Assembly: GCA_964653195.1 (NCBI GenBank)
Contig: CAZZCX010000001.1
Coordinates: 66,583-130,582 of the forward strand
Origin: CAYMDS01 sp964653195
Lineage (GTDB): Bacteria; Patescibacteriota; Microgenomatia; Levybacterales; UBA12049
Direction: 5' to 3'
DNA length: 64,000 nt
Shown here: positions 50,965-59,801 of the stretch, in pieces
How positions within the stretch are numbered: position 1 is the stretch's first letter
How the letters are laid out: each line of letters starts with the position of its first letter
Program-made: the position numbers and the translations under genes
The notes under the pieces: model-generated
Seen by the model: the letters and a program-made list of their open reading frames with translations, nothing else
The model's database searches: none
What the model was told of the DNA's origin: nothing

Positions 50965-52770
50965 CTACAAGTCATTCGATAAGTCTAAATTTGCTACTAA
51001 TTCCTCAGGTAGGCGGAATAGTCCTTCATCGAGTCTTTTTTGATCAAGATAATGTGAGATGAATCCTACTGATCGGGAAAGTACAAAAAGTGCATTAAAA
51101 AATTCTATTTCCGTGAGCTTTATTAGTTCTTCATCTGAATAATTTTCTTTTTCAGAAAGGATATCAAGCAGTATTGAAGCAATAGCACCATCGACATTTA
51201 AAATTAAATTCCCCTTTTTAGATGTAGTGATGCTTTGAACTTTGAGGGCGAAGTTGGTAAATTTTTTTATGTGTAATCTGTCCGTAAATTTTAGTAATTC
51301 ATCAACTCGAGGATCAGGTAAATCGATACTATATTTTTTGTGCCCTATTCCCTGTATATAAATTTTTTTAATGGCAAATTCTTCGACAAATTCAAAAGGA
51401 GATTTATTATTAACAACACCGTCCAGCCAATTTATAGATGCTTGATTTACAGCTCCTCCGAAGCGAGGACCGATCGTAAGAAGTCCTGCGGAAAGGGATG
51501 ACACTAAGTCACGTCCTGCGCGTGCAGTGATTATGGTATTTACAGCCCCTGAGACATAAGGACCATGATCTACACATAATCGCAGTACTAGATCTACAAA
51601 TTCTTCTAGATCTTTCGATATGTTTTTTTTACCTAAAAACATTGATGCTACTATTGCGGCAAAAGATCGGTTTTGTACAAATGTTAAGAGATTTTCACTT
51701 AGTATACTTGCTTGCCCATCTGTATCATCAGAAATACTTGTAGTAAAAAGCACCGGCTTTCTATTATTCATAATTTCACCCATTGTAGAGAATCTATTCT
51801 CAGTTTGTAAAGGCTCCACAGGTATTTCTTTTATCGACTTTACAAATTCTGCAAATGTAACAGGTACAACGCAACCAGATTTTTTAAGTATTTCTCTTTT
51901 TGCGCGGGCGCCTTCTTCATTTGTTTTAGCTATTGCTTTTGCATGACCAAATTGAGGTGGTGCATCAAATAGTTCTGATACGATGCCTGCTATAAAGCAA
52001 ATGACATTTTTCGTTATTCGTTTTTGTTTTATAAGTTCTGCAAGTCTATATTCATCGTCACCTCCAAGTTCACCATAATATATGATAGATTTTGTTTGTG
52101 GATCATTTTCTGCAGCTATAAATGCGTCTTCTGGTGTTAGGATAGGGAAGCGGTCACCGCCAAATGAAAGAGAAAAAGAAAGCCGTTTTCCTTGTTGTTT
52201 TACTAAGTTAATAATTTCGTTTACCATTCCACCTGATGCTGAGAGTACCGCTATATTTCCCGGTGTCATGACTGACGAACCAATTAGTTGTCGATAGTCT
52301 GTTCCCCCTATCGCTCCCATTTTAAAATTGCCTGGCAATATGAGGCCTACGCTTGCCGGTCCTATGATGAATTTGTTTTTTTCTTTAATGTATTGAAATA
52401 GGCTGATACTATGTTGCTCAGGTACATCTTCTGCAAATATAGTTCCCCCAATTATAGATGGGATATTTTCTAAAACCTCAATTGATGTCTGCATAGATCT
52501 TCTTGCTGATGTCACATTGATGAATAGGTTTAAGGAGTTTTTGATATGAAGAGGCAGCTTTTTTACAGAATTATATACTGGAATTAAGACTTCGTTTTTG
52601 CCGAAAAAGTAACGCTCATATTTTTTACCTGTTGCGATTATAGCTTTAATTGTCGGTTTGTTTTTTTCTGAAAGAAAATCATAATCAAGCATTGATTGAA
52701 TTATCGGCGGATGGCTGCCAATTGCAACTATGGAAGGTTTTATCGATCTTAAGTCCTGTATGTTGAGCAT
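50965..52770 (-). CDS. aclA: ATP-citrate lyase, large (alpha) subunit
   Basis: 601 residues, close to the ~608 of two-subunit bacterial AclA. The first ~320 are a CoA-binding/CoA-ligase part (FIIGPASVGLILPGNFKMG, VLSASGGMVNEI, YYGELGGDDEYRLA) with the phospho-His in PPQFGHAKAI (H276). The rest is a citrate-synthase fold (CVDHGPYVSGAVNTIITARA, SSLSAGLLTIGPRFGGAV, IQGIGHKKYS, NLILNVDGAIA, HYLDQKRLDEGLFR). All three catalytic regions, two His and one Asp, look intact. It makes or splits citryl-CoA, converting citrate, ATP and CoA to acetyl-CoA and oxaloacetate, reversibly. Lies 93 nt after aclB. Confidence 0.9.
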   Translation of the reverse strand: MLNIQDLRSIKPSIVAIGSHPPIIQSMLDYDFLSEKNKPTIKAIIATGKKYERYFFGKNEVLIPVYNSVKKLPLHIKNSLNLFINVTSARRSMQTSIEVLENIPSIIGGTIFAEDVPEQHSISLFQYIKEKNKFIIGPASVGLILPGNFKMGAIGGTDYRQLIGSSVMTPGNIAVLSASGGMVNEIINLVKQQGKRLSFSLSFGGDRFPILTPEDAFIAAENDPQTKSIIYYGELGGDDEYRLAELIKQKRITKNVICFIAGIVSELFDAPPQFGHAKAIAKTNEEGARAKREILKKSGCVVPVTFAEFVKSIKEIPVEPLQTENRFSTMGEIMNNRKPVLFTTSISDDTDGQASILSENLLTFVQNRSFAAIVASMFLGKKNISKDLEEFVDLVLRLCVDHGPYVSGAVNTIITARAGRDLVSSLSAGLLTIGPRFGGAVNQASINWLDGVVNNKSPFEFVEEFAIKKIYIQGIGHKKYSIDLPDPRVDELLKFTDRLHIKKFTNFALKVQSITTSKKGNLILNVDGAIASILLDILSEKENYSDEELIKLTEIEFFNALFVLSRSVGFISHYLDQKRLDEGLFRLPEELVANLDLSNDL

Positions 52771-52863
52771 ATAGTTAAATGAAGCATAAAAAATAAAATA
52801 TCAAATATGCAAATAAAAAATTAAATATATTTTATCTTTAATATGTATTTTTGCTTTTTAATC

Positions 52864-54054
52864 TTATATTTTTAATATTGCTTTTGAAACAATTTCTGTC
52901 AGTATCATTTCGGGACCAGCAACTTTCCCAAATAAATCTGAACCATTTAAGAATATCTCCATTTTTGATAATCCTTCTTTTTGAAATGGACCACCTCTAC
53001 GTACAAATATTTTTAAGTTTTGCTTATTTAGTTCTGATTTAAATTCTTCTAACGCTTTAATCAGTCCATTAAATGTAACTCTTATATCTGTAAAATTTGC
53101 CACACCGCCTGCTATGATAAGTACTTTATTTTCCGATTCAGATTTAAGAATTAGTGTTAAGATATTTTTTGCGTAAATATATGTTTCTTCAGCTGAAGGG
53201 TTGCCGCTATACTCACCATAGTTTGCAAGTAACTTTCCATAACCTAGATTAGCTACCTCGTCTGCCAGCACTATACTAGCACCACCTCCCGAAAGCAACA
53301 TAAAAATAGCACCATTTGGATTTAAAACTTCAAGTGAAAAAGCTGCTTGGCTAATTGATGCAAGCTTTGTGACATTTTCTTCTTCAGCAAATCGCTTAGT
53401 TTTTTTTATGAAATCTTTTTCAGACCAAGCTTCATTAACGAAGAATTCTGCTGTGCTATCTATTTCTACTGCTGCATCAAGAATGAGGTATTTAGAATCC
53501 TGCCTGCCGGCATGCATGTTTATTTTTATATATGGATTAATTTCGAGAAAGGAGAAGAAGTAAGAATCAAAAATAGACAATAAGTTTTTTAGAAAAGTTA
53601 TATCAAGTATTTGAGTGAACTCTGAAGATCGAGAAATATCTTCCCCAAATGGTAAAAGAATATTTATTATCGAATCTTGATTCTGCTCGATATTCACACC
53701 ACCTAAATCGGAAAGTAAAATTCGGTATCCTTCACGCGTTCTTTCTATCGATAAATATTTTTCATTACTACTTTCATGATCGACCATTTCTTCGACTAGA
53801 AATTGAGAATAACCCAAATCTCTTAAATGCTTAATTGCAACAGGAACTTCATCAGCTGTTTGATTAAGTAAAATAAGTCCTTTTTTAAATCGGCCTTTTA
53901 TACCCTGATCAACTTTAACTATGTAACTTGTTTTATGGTTGTGGATAATAGGTAGTGAATGTTCTCCATTAACCTGAATTCCTGTAAAGGGTAAATTCAA
54001 TTTATTGTAGATAAGAGTTTTAGCATGATATTCTGAAATTCTTTTTCGTGCCAT
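52864..54054 (-). CDS. aclB: ATP-citrate lyase, small (beta) subunit, ATP-grasp
   Basis: 396 residues, the size of bacterial AclB (~398) and equivalent to the N-terminal part of animal ACLY. It starts MARKRISEYHAKTLIYNKL and carries the ATP-grasp pattern YIVKVDQGIKGRFKKGL, FLEINPYI, DAAVEIDSTA, and the carboxylate/citrate-binding NPNGAIFMLLSGGGASIVLAD, LANYGEYSGNPSAEETY and FVRRGGPFQKEGL. It phosphorylates the alpha-subunit His and activates citrate. Located between kbl and aclA on the same strand. Confidence 0.9.
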   Translation of the reverse strand: MARKRISEYHAKTLIYNKLNLPFTGIQVNGEHSLPIIHNHKTSYIVKVDQGIKGRFKKGLILLNQTADEVPVAIKHLRDLGYSQFLVEEMVDHESSNEKYLSIERTREGYRILLSDLGGVNIEQNQDSIINILLPFGEDISRSSEFTQILDITFLKNLLSIFDSYFFSFLEINPYIKINMHAGRQDSKYLILDAAVEIDSTAEFFVNEAWSEKDFIKKTKRFAEEENVTKLASISQAAFSLEVLNPNGAIFMLLSGGGASIVLADEVANLGYGKLLANYGEYSGNPSAEETYIYAKNILTLILKSESENKVLIIAGGVANFTDIRVTFNGLIKALEEFKSELNKQNLKIFVRRGGPFQKEGLSKMEIFLNGSDLFGKVAGPEMILTEIVSKAILKI

Positions 54055-54123
54055 ATATCCATTGATTATACAAGTTTTAATAAGTGGATTAAAAGTTAAA
54101 ACTGAATATAACAGGGGAGTTTA

Positions 54124-55216
54124 TTATATTATTTTTAGTTGACTTCCAATTTTCGCTATTATTGAGACTGCTTTATTTAGATCTTCTCTAGAATGAGAAG
54201 CTGAAGGGATTAGTCTAATTCTTGCTTTGCCTTTTGCTACCATTGGANNNNNNNNNNNNNNNNNNNNNNNNNNNNNNNNNNNNNNNNNNNNNNNNNNNNN
54301 NNNNNNNNNNNNNNNNNNNNNNNNNNNNNNNNNNNNNNNNNNNNNNNGGTATTGTGAGCGCATTAGAAAAAAGAAATTGTCTAGATTTTTCCTTATAAAA
54401 TTTTATAAGTTCTTTCTTTCCTGATATGAATCCACCCATGACGCTGAAAGCTTTGGATAAGGTTCCAACTTCAATATCAATTTGTCCATGAAGTCTGAAA
54501 TGATCTACAATTCCTCGACCATTTTGTCCCAATACTCCTTCACCATGAGCATCGTCAACCATCGTAATGACATCATATTTTTCGGCTAGTTCAACGATTT
54601 TCGGAAGTGGCGCCAAATCACCATCCATTGAGAAAACTCCATCAGTAACTAGGAGCTTTAATGGTTTTTCGCCGTTTTGTTTTGGAGTTTCGGAAATTTT
54701 GGCAGCATCTTGTAGTTTAGTTTCCAAATCAAGCATGTCTAGATGCTTATAAACAAATTTATTCTTTACTTGAGATAAACGAATTGCATCGATTATGGAC
54801 GCATGATTAAGCTCATCAGATATGACTATGTCTTCTTTGCCTAAAAGCGTTTGAATAGCTGCACAATTTGCCATATATCCACCAGATAGAACAACCGTAT
54901 CCTCTGCATGTTTAAAATTAGAAATACTTTTTTCAAGAGTTGTATGCAGTATATGTGTCCCAGCCAATGTTCTATAACCAGTGCCTATACCATACGCATC
55001 AATTGCATTCTTAACCGCATCAATAATTCTCTTGTTTACTGCAAATCCTAAATAATGACTAGAGCAGAGATTAAGCTTTCTCTTACCATCAATTACTAAA
55101 TAAGCTCCTTGGCTTGAATGTATGACGTGTGGGGTTCTGTTGTGAAGTGTCTTTATTATGGAATTGTAAAAGTTTGGATTCATGATATTTGCTTTAAGTC
55201 TACTTTCAATTTGCAA
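54124..55216 (-). CDS. kbl: Glycine C-acetyltransferase (2-amino-3-ketobutyrate CoA ligase), interrupted by a gap
   Basis: PLP enzyme of the alpha-oxoamine synthase family: 2-amino-3-ketobutyrate + CoA to glycine + acetyl-CoA. The visible N-part (~290 residues) has NLCSSHYLGFA, YRTLAGTHILHTTLE, DELNHASIIDAIRLS, MVDDAHGEGVLG and the PLP-Lys motif VGTLSKAFSVMGG. The C-part (PMVAKGKARIRLIPSASHSREDL) resumes after a 100-N run in another frame, because the gap length is nominal. Start may be 55183 (MNPNFYNSIIKTL) rather than 55216. Family mates such as BioF are possible, but the tdh neighbour favours Kbl. Confidence 0.82.
54248..54347. other. Assembly gap (100 N)
   Basis: Exactly 100 Ns, a usual default scaffold-gap length, inside kbl. 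Comparison with the family length from memory suggests some 75-80 residues (about 230 nt) are missing, so the real gap is probably longer than shown. Confidence 0.95.
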
Positions 55217-55279
55217 ATTTAAATATACGTGATAAATAATATTATCAAATTAATGTAAGTAACAGGGAGTTGAATTTTT

Positions 55280-56296
55280 TTAAGGTATTAATAAAATCTT
55301 TCCGCATTCACCTGACTTCATTACGTCCATTGCCTCTTCAAATTGTGAAAGTTTGAATGAATGTGTTACAAGGGCGGATAAATCAAGCTTTTTATTTACT
55401 AACAAATCATTCACCTGATGCCATGTTTCCCAAATTCTTCTACCGAATACACTATGAGTAGTAATTTCTTTATTTATAATATACTTACCGATATCAATAA
55501 TAGCAGGTTCTTTCGGTATTCCAAAAAACACTAAGGTACCTGCGATTCTAACTGCATCAAGTGCGCTTTCAAGTATTTTAGAGTTTCCAGACATTTCCAA
55601 TACTACATCACAGGAATTTATATACTGTTTCGGTAATGATTCATAGACTTCATCTGCGCCTAATTTTAGCGCTAGTCTTCTTCTGTATTCGCGTCTATTT
55701 ATACCAATTACTTTTTTAGCACCATAAGCTTTTGCGACAGCTGCTGCACAAAGTCCTGTAGGTCCCAATCCAAAAATACAAACCGTTTTACCTGTTACTT
55801 GTGCTTTTGTCACTACATGTACTGCATTTCCTAAAGGTTCCTGAGCGCTCATGGTTTTAATGGGTATAGCTGTATTATTTTTCCAAGTAGTACGTATTGG
55901 AATAGTAGCGTATTCTGCGAAGCTTCCATTTCTTCCTATTCCAAATAATTCCATTTTTTCACAAATATGACGATTATTTATCTGGCATTGATAACATTTA
56001 TTACAGAAGATATGTGTTTCAGACGAAACCAAGTCACCTTTCTTTAGATTTGTGGATGATTTTGAATTAATTTCTAGTATTTCCCCGACAATTTCATGAC
56101 CTATTATTATTGGCGGAGTAATATGTCCTTTTGCCCATGGAGTCCAATTGTAAATTCCGATATCCGTACCACAAATAGATGCTGATATTACCTTAACTAA
56201 AACCTCATCAATTAAAGGTGTTGGTAGCGGAAGTTTTTTAACAGAAACGCCAATTTCAGATTTTTCTTTTACAACAGCCAACATTGTGTTTGGCAT
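55280..56296 (-). CDS. tdh: L-threonine 3-dehydrogenase (zinc-type)
   Basis: 338 residues, a zinc medium-chain dehydrogenase: catalytic-zinc site SICGTDIGIYNWTPWAKG with GHEIVGE, structural-zinc cysteines in CNKCYQCQINNRHIC, NAD fold VCIFGLGPTGLCAAAVAKA, EPLGNAVHVV and the Tdh-specific end GRRIWETWHQVNDLLVNKKLD (split) and KSGECGKILLIP. It oxidises threonine to 2-amino-3-ketobutyrate, the substrate of the next gene, kbl. ATG at 56296 or 56284. Begins 6 nt after the greA stop. Confidence 0.9.
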   Translation of the reverse strand: MPNTMLAVVKEKSEIGVSVKKLPLPTPLIDEVLVKVISASICGTDIGIYNWTPWAKGHITPPIIIGHEIVGEILEINSKSSTNLKKGDLVSSETHIFCNKCYQCQINNRHICEKMELFGIGRNGSFAEYATIPIRTTWKNNTAIPIKTMSAQEPLGNAVHVVTKAQVTGKTVCIFGLGPTGLCAAAVAKAYGAKKVIGINRREYRRRLALKLGADEVYESLPKQYINSCDVVLEMSGNSKILESALDAVRIAGTLVFFGIPKEPAIIDIGKYIINKEITTHSVFGRRIWETWHQVNDLLVNKKLDLSALVTHSFKLSQFEEAMDVMKSGECGKILLIP

Positions 56297-56302
56297 AGTG
56301 GG

Positions 56303-56776
56303 TTATTTAATATCCATTATAGTATACTCTATTTTTCCAATAGGTGCGGTTACCTCAACTACATCGCCTACTTTTTTTCCCAAGAGTGCTTTTCCTAGCG
56401 GTGATTCATGAGATATTTTTTTCTCCTTGGGATCAGCCTCCCATTCGCCGACAACTGAATATACTGTTTGTGTTTTACCATGTTTTACTGTCACTTTTGA
56501 TCCGAGTTTAATGTTTCCCTTTCCATCTTTAACTGTTTCAGGTGTGATAATTGCTGCTTGTTTCAATATTTCTTCAAGCTCTTCGATCCTACCATCTATA
56601 AATGACAATTCTTCACGGGCTGCAGCATATTCTGCATTTTCTGACAAATCACCCATCTCGCGAGCTTCAGAAACTCTTTGAACTACTTGTGGCCTTTTTG
56701 TATCTTTAAGTTCTGAATATTCTTTTTTTAATTCAACTAAGCCTTCTGTTGTAAGGTATACTTTTTTATTGTGCAT
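56303..56776 (-). CDS. greA: Transcription elongation factor GreA
   Basis: GreA rescues backtracked RNA polymerase. 157 residues: N-terminal coiled coil with the acidic tip GDLSENAEYAAAREE and a C-terminal FKBP-like domain (GSKVTVKHGKTQ, SHESPLGKALLGKKVGDVVEV). Divergent from rpsO; its promoter (56848-56876) shares a -35 with the rpsO promoter. The leader is about 65 nt. Confidence 0.96.
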   Translation of the reverse strand: MHNKKVYLTTEGLVELKKEYSELKDTKRPQVVQRVSEAREMGDLSENAEYAAAREELSFIDGRIEELEEILKQAAIITPETVKDGKGNIKLGSKVTVKHGKTQTVYSVVGEWEADPKEKKISHESPLGKALLGKKVGDVVEVTAPIGKIEYTIMDIK

Positions 56777-56847
56777 ATATATTCGTATAATACAAAACCT
56801 CTCTCTAGAAAGATATATTCCAAAGAGGAGAGTGTATATCGTTTCAA

Positions 56848-56876
56848 AGTATAAATAATTTAAAAATCCTTGTCAA
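56848..56876 (-). promoter_or_regulatory. greA promoter
   Basis: On the minus strand perfect TTGACA (56876-56871), 17-bp spacer, TATACT (56853-56848). Expected start near 56841. Confidence 0.65.
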
Positions 56877-56899
56877 CCGGATATTTTTTATGCTATAAT
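56870..56899 (+). promoter_or_regulatory. rpsO promoter
   Basis: TTGTCA (56870-56875), 18-bp spacer, extended -10 TGCTATAAT (TATAAT 56894-56899), 7 nt before the ATG at 56907. Predicted start is 1 nt before the ATG: a leaderless mRNA. Confidence 0.65.
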
Positions 56900-56906
56900 A
56901 TGCCTC

Positions 56907-57176
56907 ATGCCGCTTTCAACGACACAAAAGAAACAAATAATTAAAGACTTCCAGACTGCCAGTGGTGATACCGGAAGTCCTGAAGTGCAAATTGCCTTAT
57001 TAACTCATCGAATAGATCGATTGGCAGAGCATTTGAAGCAACATCTTCATGATGTTCATTCCAGACGGGGTCTTTTATCCATGATTGCTAAAAGAAGAAG
57101 GTTAATAAACTTCCTTAAGAAAGTGGATGAAAGTCGATCAGGTGGAATTCTAAAAAAGATAGGGTTGAAAGTTTAG
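56907..57176 (+). CDS. rpsO: 30S ribosomal protein S15
   Basis: S15 binds the central domain of 16S rRNA. The 89 residues are the family length with DTGSPEVQIALLTHRIDRL, HLHDVHSRRGLLSMIAKRRR and the end LKKIGLKV. It is followed by pnp, the common rpsO-pnp pair, across a 170-nt spacer with its own promoter. Confidence 0.97.
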   Translation: MPLSTTQKKQIIKDFQTASGDTGSPEVQIALLTHRIDRLAEHLKQHLHDVHSRRGLLSMIAKRRRLINFLKKVDESRSGGILKKIGLKV

Positions 57177-57320
57177 CTACGAACATTTCCGAATTTTGAA
57201 ATTGCAGTTGTAAAGTTTCGTTATAATTTGTATACTGAGTAAAGCACTAAATCATTTACTCGCATACTAATTTATACGAATATTTACATATTGCATCCAC
57301 TATTCGCATCAATTTGTAGC
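57176..57320. repeat. GCTACGAA...TTTGTAGC dyad repeat between rpsO and pnp
   Basis: GCTACGAA (57176-57183) overlaps the last base of the rpsO stop; TTTGTAGC (57313-57320) is its G-U-tolerant complement, with TACGAAT and ATTCGCATCAAT words between. Related to the repeats at 35415-35550. Confidence 0.5.
57208..57236 (+). promoter_or_regulatory. pnp promoter
   Basis: TTGTAA (57208-57213), 17-bp spacer, TATACT (57231-57236), leaving a ~100-nt leader. In other bacteria PNPase and RNases autoregulate through this leader; no processing site can be shown here. Confidence 0.45.
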
Positions 57321-57346
57321 CGCACGAAAGAAAGAATATAAAATAC

Positions 57347-59731
57347 ATGAAAAAAACCTCAGTATCAACTGAATTTGCAGGAAAAACTATCACATTTGAG
57401 ACTGGCGAGTTAGCACCTCAAGCCACAAGCTCAATTTTGGCTAGACTTGGAGACACTATGGTTCTTGCCACAGTGGTTTTAGGAAAAGAAAGCACATTGG
57501 ATTATTTTCCACTCTCTGTTGAATATGTTGAAAGACTTTATGCAGGCGGTAGAATTAAAGGTTCACGTTGGGTTAAGCGTGAAGGACGTCCAACCGATGA
57601 GTCAGTGTTAATAGGTCGCTTAATAGATAGGTCAATACGTCCTTATTTCCCCAAAGAATACAAAAGAGAAGTACAGGTAATTGTCACGGTTTTGTCAGTA
57701 GATGGAGAACATGCGCCGGATATTTTGGCACTTAATGCAGTTTCTGCAGCACTTGCTACATCACCTATTCCATGGCGAGGACCGGTTGCTGCAATACGCG
57801 TAGGATACATAAAAGGTGAAAAAGGCGAGGAAGAATATCTATTAAATCCCACATCGACTGAAATGAAATACTCTGATTTAGATCTGGTAGTTTCTCAAGT
57901 TCATGATAAAACCGTCATGATTGAAGCTGGTGCAAAACAGGTCCCTGAGATAGTCATGTTTGAAGCTATTAAAAGAGCTCAAATTGAAACACATAATATG
58001 CTGGTATTTATTGAGGATCTTGTAGGGAAAATTGGCCAACAGAAATTACAAGTTACTCAAAATCCATTGTTTAAGGAGATGGTTGATAAGATTGAGAAAT
58101 CTTATAAATCAGAAATTGAAGCATTAGCGAAAATCAAAGCAAATAAAGAGGGAGAAGGAAATGAAGAACAGGTGTTGGTACAACAGATTTATGAAGGAGA
58201 AAAGGTAGCAAATCCTGAATCGTTAGTAGACTCTAAAACAATTGCAAAAGCATTAGAGTATGTACTCTTTCAGATTATTCGCCAGAGTGTTGTAAAAAAA
58301 CACAAACGGGTTGATGGAAGAAAAATGGATGAAATACGTGAAATTAGTGCACGGGTAAGTGTACTTCCCCGAACACATGGTTCAGCGATTTTTAATCGCG
58401 GTATGACTCAAGCGTTTACTATAGCTACGCTTGGTTCTCCGAGAATGGAACAGTTAATTGAATCTGCTGAAGGTGAAGAATCAAAGCGATACATTCATCA
58501 TTATGCGATGCCTCCTTACTCCGTAGGAGAAGCAGGAAGAGTAGGTTTTACCTCAAGAAGAGAGATAGGTCATGGAGCTTTAGCTGAGCGAGCGTTGGAG
58601 CCCGTTATCCCGAATAAAGATAAATTTCCTTATACAATCAGATTAGTTTCAGAAGTTACCTCTTCAAATGGTTCAACATCCATGGCTTCAACTTGTGGAT
58701 CTACGCTTGCTTTAATGGATGCCGGTGTACCGATTAGTAAGCCTGTTGCAGGTATTTCAGTAGGTATGATGTCTTATCCGCATGGATCAACTGTAAAAGA
58801 TGAATATGTTCTTCTTACTGATATTATAGGGCTAGAGGATTTCTCAGGTGATATGGATTTTAAGGTTGCAGGTACTGATACCGGCATCACAGCTATTCAA
58901 TTGGACGTTAAGATCCCTGGACTAACCCATACACAGATAGAGGAGATTTTCGAGAGAGCGAGAATAGCAAGGTTAAGTATTCTTGAGAAAATGACATCAG
59001 TCATATCTACACCACGTGATACCGTGTCAAAATATGCACCAAAAATTGAGATGCTTCAAATTCCCGTCGAGAAAATAGGTGAGCTTATAGGACCTGGAGG
59101 CAAAATAATTAAAAATATAATCGCTGTTTCAGGAGCTGAGGTAGATGTTGAGGATGATGGATTTGTCACAATATCGGGAACTTCTGAAGAACAAGTTCAG
59201 AAAGCATTGGGTATGGTGGAGGGAATTACAAAAGACGTTCATCCTGGGGAAGTATATACAGGACAAGTTAAAAGAATACTGCCTTTTGGTGCTTTCATAG
59301 AGTTTCTACCTGGTAAAGAAGGTATGGTGCACGTATCTAAGATGGCTAAAGGATTTGTAAATAGTCCTGAGGATGTAGTTACGCTTGGTCAGGAAGTTAC
59401 AGTAAAGGTTATAGAGATCGATGATCAAGGCAGAATAAATTTGACTATGTTATTAGAGGATTCAAATGATGAAGGAGAGCCTAAAGAAGAAAGAAGGCGG
59501 GACGACCATAGAGGAGGGAGTGGTAGTAGAGGTGGTTCATACGGCGCAAGACCGCGTGGGAGATCATTTGGTGGTAATAGAGGACCAAGTAGGGACTTTA
59601 ACAGTGGTTTTGGAAGAGAAAGAGATAGGGATGAGAATAGATCAGTTCATCCTTTATCAAGACAATTTCAACGTGAAAGAGCAGAATCTCAAGGGCCTCG
59701 CAGAAGAGTAAACCGTAAAGCTCATTATTAA
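57347..59731 (+). CDS. pnp: Polyribonucleotide nucleotidyltransferase with RG-rich tail
   Basis: PNPase degrades RNA 3'-5' using phosphate. 794 residues: two RNase PH-like domains (GRIKGSRWVKREGRPTDESV in the first; RTHGSAIFNRGMTQAF and the catalytic DAGVPISKPVAGISVG/DFKVAGTDTGITAIQLD in the second), KH (GELIGPGGKIIKNI) and S1 (GEVYTGQVKRILPFGAFIEF). The last ~80 residues are Arg/Gly/Asp-rich (RGGSGSRGGSYGARPRGRS), a disordered tail likely to bind RNA. Confidence 0.96.
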   Translation: MKKTSVSTEFAGKTITFETGELAPQATSSILARLGDTMVLATVVLGKESTLDYFPLSVEYVERLYAGGRIKGSRWVKREGRPTDESVLIGRLIDRSIRPYFPKEYKREVQVIVTVLSVDGEHAPDILALNAVSAALATSPIPWRGPVAAIRVGYIKGEKGEEEYLLNPTSTEMKYSDLDLVVSQVHDKTVMIEAGAKQVPEIVMFEAIKRAQIETHNMLVFIEDLVGKIGQQKLQVTQNPLFKEMVDKIEKSYKSEIEALAKIKANKEGEGNEEQVLVQQIYEGEKVANPESLVDSKTIAKALEYVLFQIIRQSVVKKHKRVDGRKMDEIREISARVSVLPRTHGSAIFNRGMTQAFTIATLGSPRMEQLIESAEGEESKRYIHHYAMPPYSVGEAGRVGFTSRREIGHGALAERALEPVIPNKDKFPYTIRLVSEVTSSNGSTSMASTCGSTLALMDAGVPISKPVAGISVGMMSYPHGSTVKDEYVLLTDIIGLEDFSGDMDFKVAGTDTGITAIQLDVKIPGLTHTQIEEIFERARIARLSILEKMTSVISTPRDTVSKYAPKIEMLQIPVEKIGELIGPGGKIIKNIIAVSGAEVDVEDDGFVTISGTSEEQVQKALGMVEGITKDVHPGEVYTGQVKRILPFGAFIEFLPGKEGMVHVSKMAKGFVNSPEDVVTLGQEVTVKVIEIDDQGRINLTMLLEDSNDEGEPKEERRRDDHRGGSGSRGGSYGARPRGRSFGGNRGPSRDFNSGFGRERDRDENRSVHPLSRQFQRERAESQGPRRRVNRKAHY

Positions 59732-59801
59732 ATTTACTCATATTCCTGTGTTTTATCCTCTTTATTTCCCAAATGGTTGCGAATTAGTATAGTATTAATA
59801 T

